Source: an uncultured Mycoplasmatota bacterium (GTDB lineage Bacteria > Bacillota_I > Bacilli_A > Mycoplasmatales > Mycoplasmoidaceae). Taken from it: 8,499 nucleotides of DNA. The notes below the pieces were generated by a model. It ran no database searches. It was not told the origin of the DNA and saw only the letters and a program-made list of their open reading frames with translations. Positions within the stretch are counted from its first letter, which is position 1; every line of letters starts with the position of its first letter. Positions 6,859-8,499 of this stretch are shown in pieces. Made by a program: the position numbers and the translations under genes. Where the stretch lies: NCBI GenBank assembly GCA_949527715.1, contig CATEWF010000041.1, positions 1-8,499 on the forward strand, written 5' to 3'.

Positions 6859-8469
6859 ATGTTATCTAAGAGTGAATTAAGACAGAAGAAATTATTTTTA
6901 GATAGTCCAATATTAAAAACTATATTGGTGGTAGCTTTACCATCTATAGTTGTTGCATTAATGTCTAGTTTATATGCATTTGTTGATCAACTAATGATGG
7001 TTAAATTTATTCCTGACGTTTTATCAAATGACCAAATGTTTGGTCCAAATTACTCTGTGTATTCTCAAGTTCAACAAACATATAGTGAACAGATATCTTT
7101 AATTAATGTAACTTCCGTTGTGCGAACAGCTATTGCATATAGTGCACCAATAACTGTTGTTATAAATGCTGCAAGTTTATTAATTGCTAATGGTACAGCA
7201 GTAAATTTTTCTAGATCAAGCGGATCAACAAATAAAGACTTAACAAGAAGAAGTTGAGCACTTGGTTTTTACATGAACTTATTATTTTCAATAATAATAA
7301 CTATTCTCCTTCTTTCATTAATTGAAGTATGAATGAAATTTGAATCAGGTAATTCTTTGCAGGATTCAATTAACAATTTACCTAGTCAATTATCACAAGA
7401 CCAAAAGGATGCAGTAATTTCTGTGTATACAACAGCTTTTGATCAAACTCATAAGTTTGCTATTCAATATTCTTACATCATTTCTGCTGGTACTATTTTC
7501 TCAATGTACACTTCTTTCTTATCTTTATTAATAATCTCTGAAGGAAAACAAACTATTGTTACATGCGGAGCAATTGTTTGTAATTTAATAAATATATTAT
7601 TGGATTGAGTATTCATTTATTTTGGCAAACTTGCAATGATTGGTGGAGCAATCGCCACAGTAATTGGTTGAGGATTAAATGCTGGCATTTATTTCTTGTA
7701 TTTGTATTATTTAGAAAGAAAGGATTTGACTCAAATCCATTATCAAGATTTGAAATCAATTTGTTATTCTAACAAATTATCATGATCAATATTTTCAAGC
7801 GGATTACCTTCTTTATTTAGAAATGTGTCTATTGCGATTGCTGCAACATTTCAATTAGGATTACTTGGTGCAATCACCGGAATTCTTGGTGGTGGTTTAA
7901 CTAATAGTGCATTCCAAGATATATATGGAGCAGTAAACCCGATATTTAATTTATTCTTTACAGCTGAATTAGGAATTATTCAAGGATCAAGAATAGTTTG
8001 TTCGTATACTTATGGGGCAAAGAATCTTGAAAGATTTAAGAAAACATATTGATATGCTATGGGAATTGGATTTATTTATGGATGATTAATGGTTATCTTG
8101 TTATATTTTGCTTTAGCTGCACCATTATTATCAATTTTTAATATCAGTAATTCTATTGACCCAGTTAAGTATCAATATGCAAAAGAAATTTTGTTAATTT
8201 CAACATTACAAATGCCTGTGTTTGCTTTCTCGATCGGTGGAATGATGATGTTTCAATCTACAGGAAGATGAATTCAAGCCTCTGCTTGTGGTTTAATGCA
8301 AGGTGTGTTCTGTAACTTCACAATTTCTTTCTTAATGCAATATTTAGCAAAGCATTATTCAAATATTCACATTTTCTTGTGAAACCCTTTTGTCATTCTT
8401 GTTATAACATCAATTATTATTTTTGCTTGAAGTGTTACATATTGTCAAATAAAGTTCAAAAAACTGTAA
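6859..8469 (+). CDS. MATE-family multidrug/toxin exporter
   Basis: This 536-residue integral membrane protein belongs to the MATE superfamily, which exports drugs or metabolites in exchange for Na+ or H+. The N-terminus shows the signature ALPSIVVALMSSLYAFVDQLMM (about 26-47). The second half repeats it in diverged form around WSIFSSGLPSLFRNVS, as expected for the two six-helix bundles. Further hallmarks are LLIISEGKQ, LLDWVFIYFG with IGGAIATVIGW, and FQSTGRW. Hydropathy by eye is consistent with about twelve helices. Two loops look longer than usual: about 49-90 after helix 1 and about 160-200 after helix 3, both polar and Gln/Asn/Ser-rich. TGA codons encode Trp throughout. I chose 6859 rather than the in-frame ATG at 6811, because 6811 lies in the terminator loop and upstream of the -10 box. 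Substrate unknown. No partner gene is visible. Confidence 0.9.
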
Positions 8470-8499
8470 TTTTTAATTTAACTATTTATATATTATATA
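8470..8499. other. AT-only tail after the MATE gene
   Basis: These 30 bases contain almost only A and T, with TATATT/TATATA runs that could be a -10 box of a neighbouring gene in either direction. I see no stable hairpin, so no terminator for the MATE gene can be called within the window. Confidence 0.3.

Overview
The window reads as a compact, very AT-rich mollicute (Mycoplasma-like) genome segment. The strongest evidence is the genetic code. In every full-length gene TGA stands where tryptophan is expected; feoB alone has nine in-frame TGA codons, and the proteins only reach family length if TGA is read as Trp (code 4). Gene spacing is minimal, two gene pairs overlap or abut tail to tail, and several genes have a TATAAT box so close to the start codon that their mRNAs are probably leaderless. 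I cannot name the species.

Left region (1-3042): iron and oxidative stress. Positions 1-78 hold one clear terminator hairpin and possibly the last codons of an upstream + strand gene. A rubrerythrin gene (75-617, minus strand) is divergent from feoA-feoB (714-3042, plus strand), a ferrous iron uptake operon whose two genes overlap by 17 bases. Between them lies a perfect 19-bp inverted repeat (656-674) that touches candidate -10 boxes facing both ways. A single Fur/PerR-type regulator could control iron import and peroxide defence together there; this is inference.

Middle region (3031-4389): a two-helix membrane protein of unknown function (3031-3660, minus) runs tail to tail into feoB with a 12-base overlap. 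It is divergent from nanE (3688-4389, plus) across only 27 bases, in which an 8-base palindrome supplies TATAAT for both directions.

Right region (3688-8469): amino-sugar and sugar metabolism plus export. nanE (ManNAc-6-P to GlcNAc-6-P epimerase) is followed after 4 bases by an 800-residue PTS transporter with fused IIC, IIB and IIA domains of the glucose/N-acetylglucosamine superfamily, then a strong terminator. The pair would import and phosphorylate a sugar, possibly an N-acetylhexosamine, and feed it toward GlcNAc-6-P and glycolysis; the substrate is not decided by sequence alone. A MATE-family exporter (6859-8469) with its own near-leaderless promoter closes the window.

Most genes here are well-known families. 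I saw no mobile element, CRISPR array, rRNA or tRNA. The items most worth checking are the two divergent control regions, the nanE-PTS coupling and the conserved unknown membrane protein.
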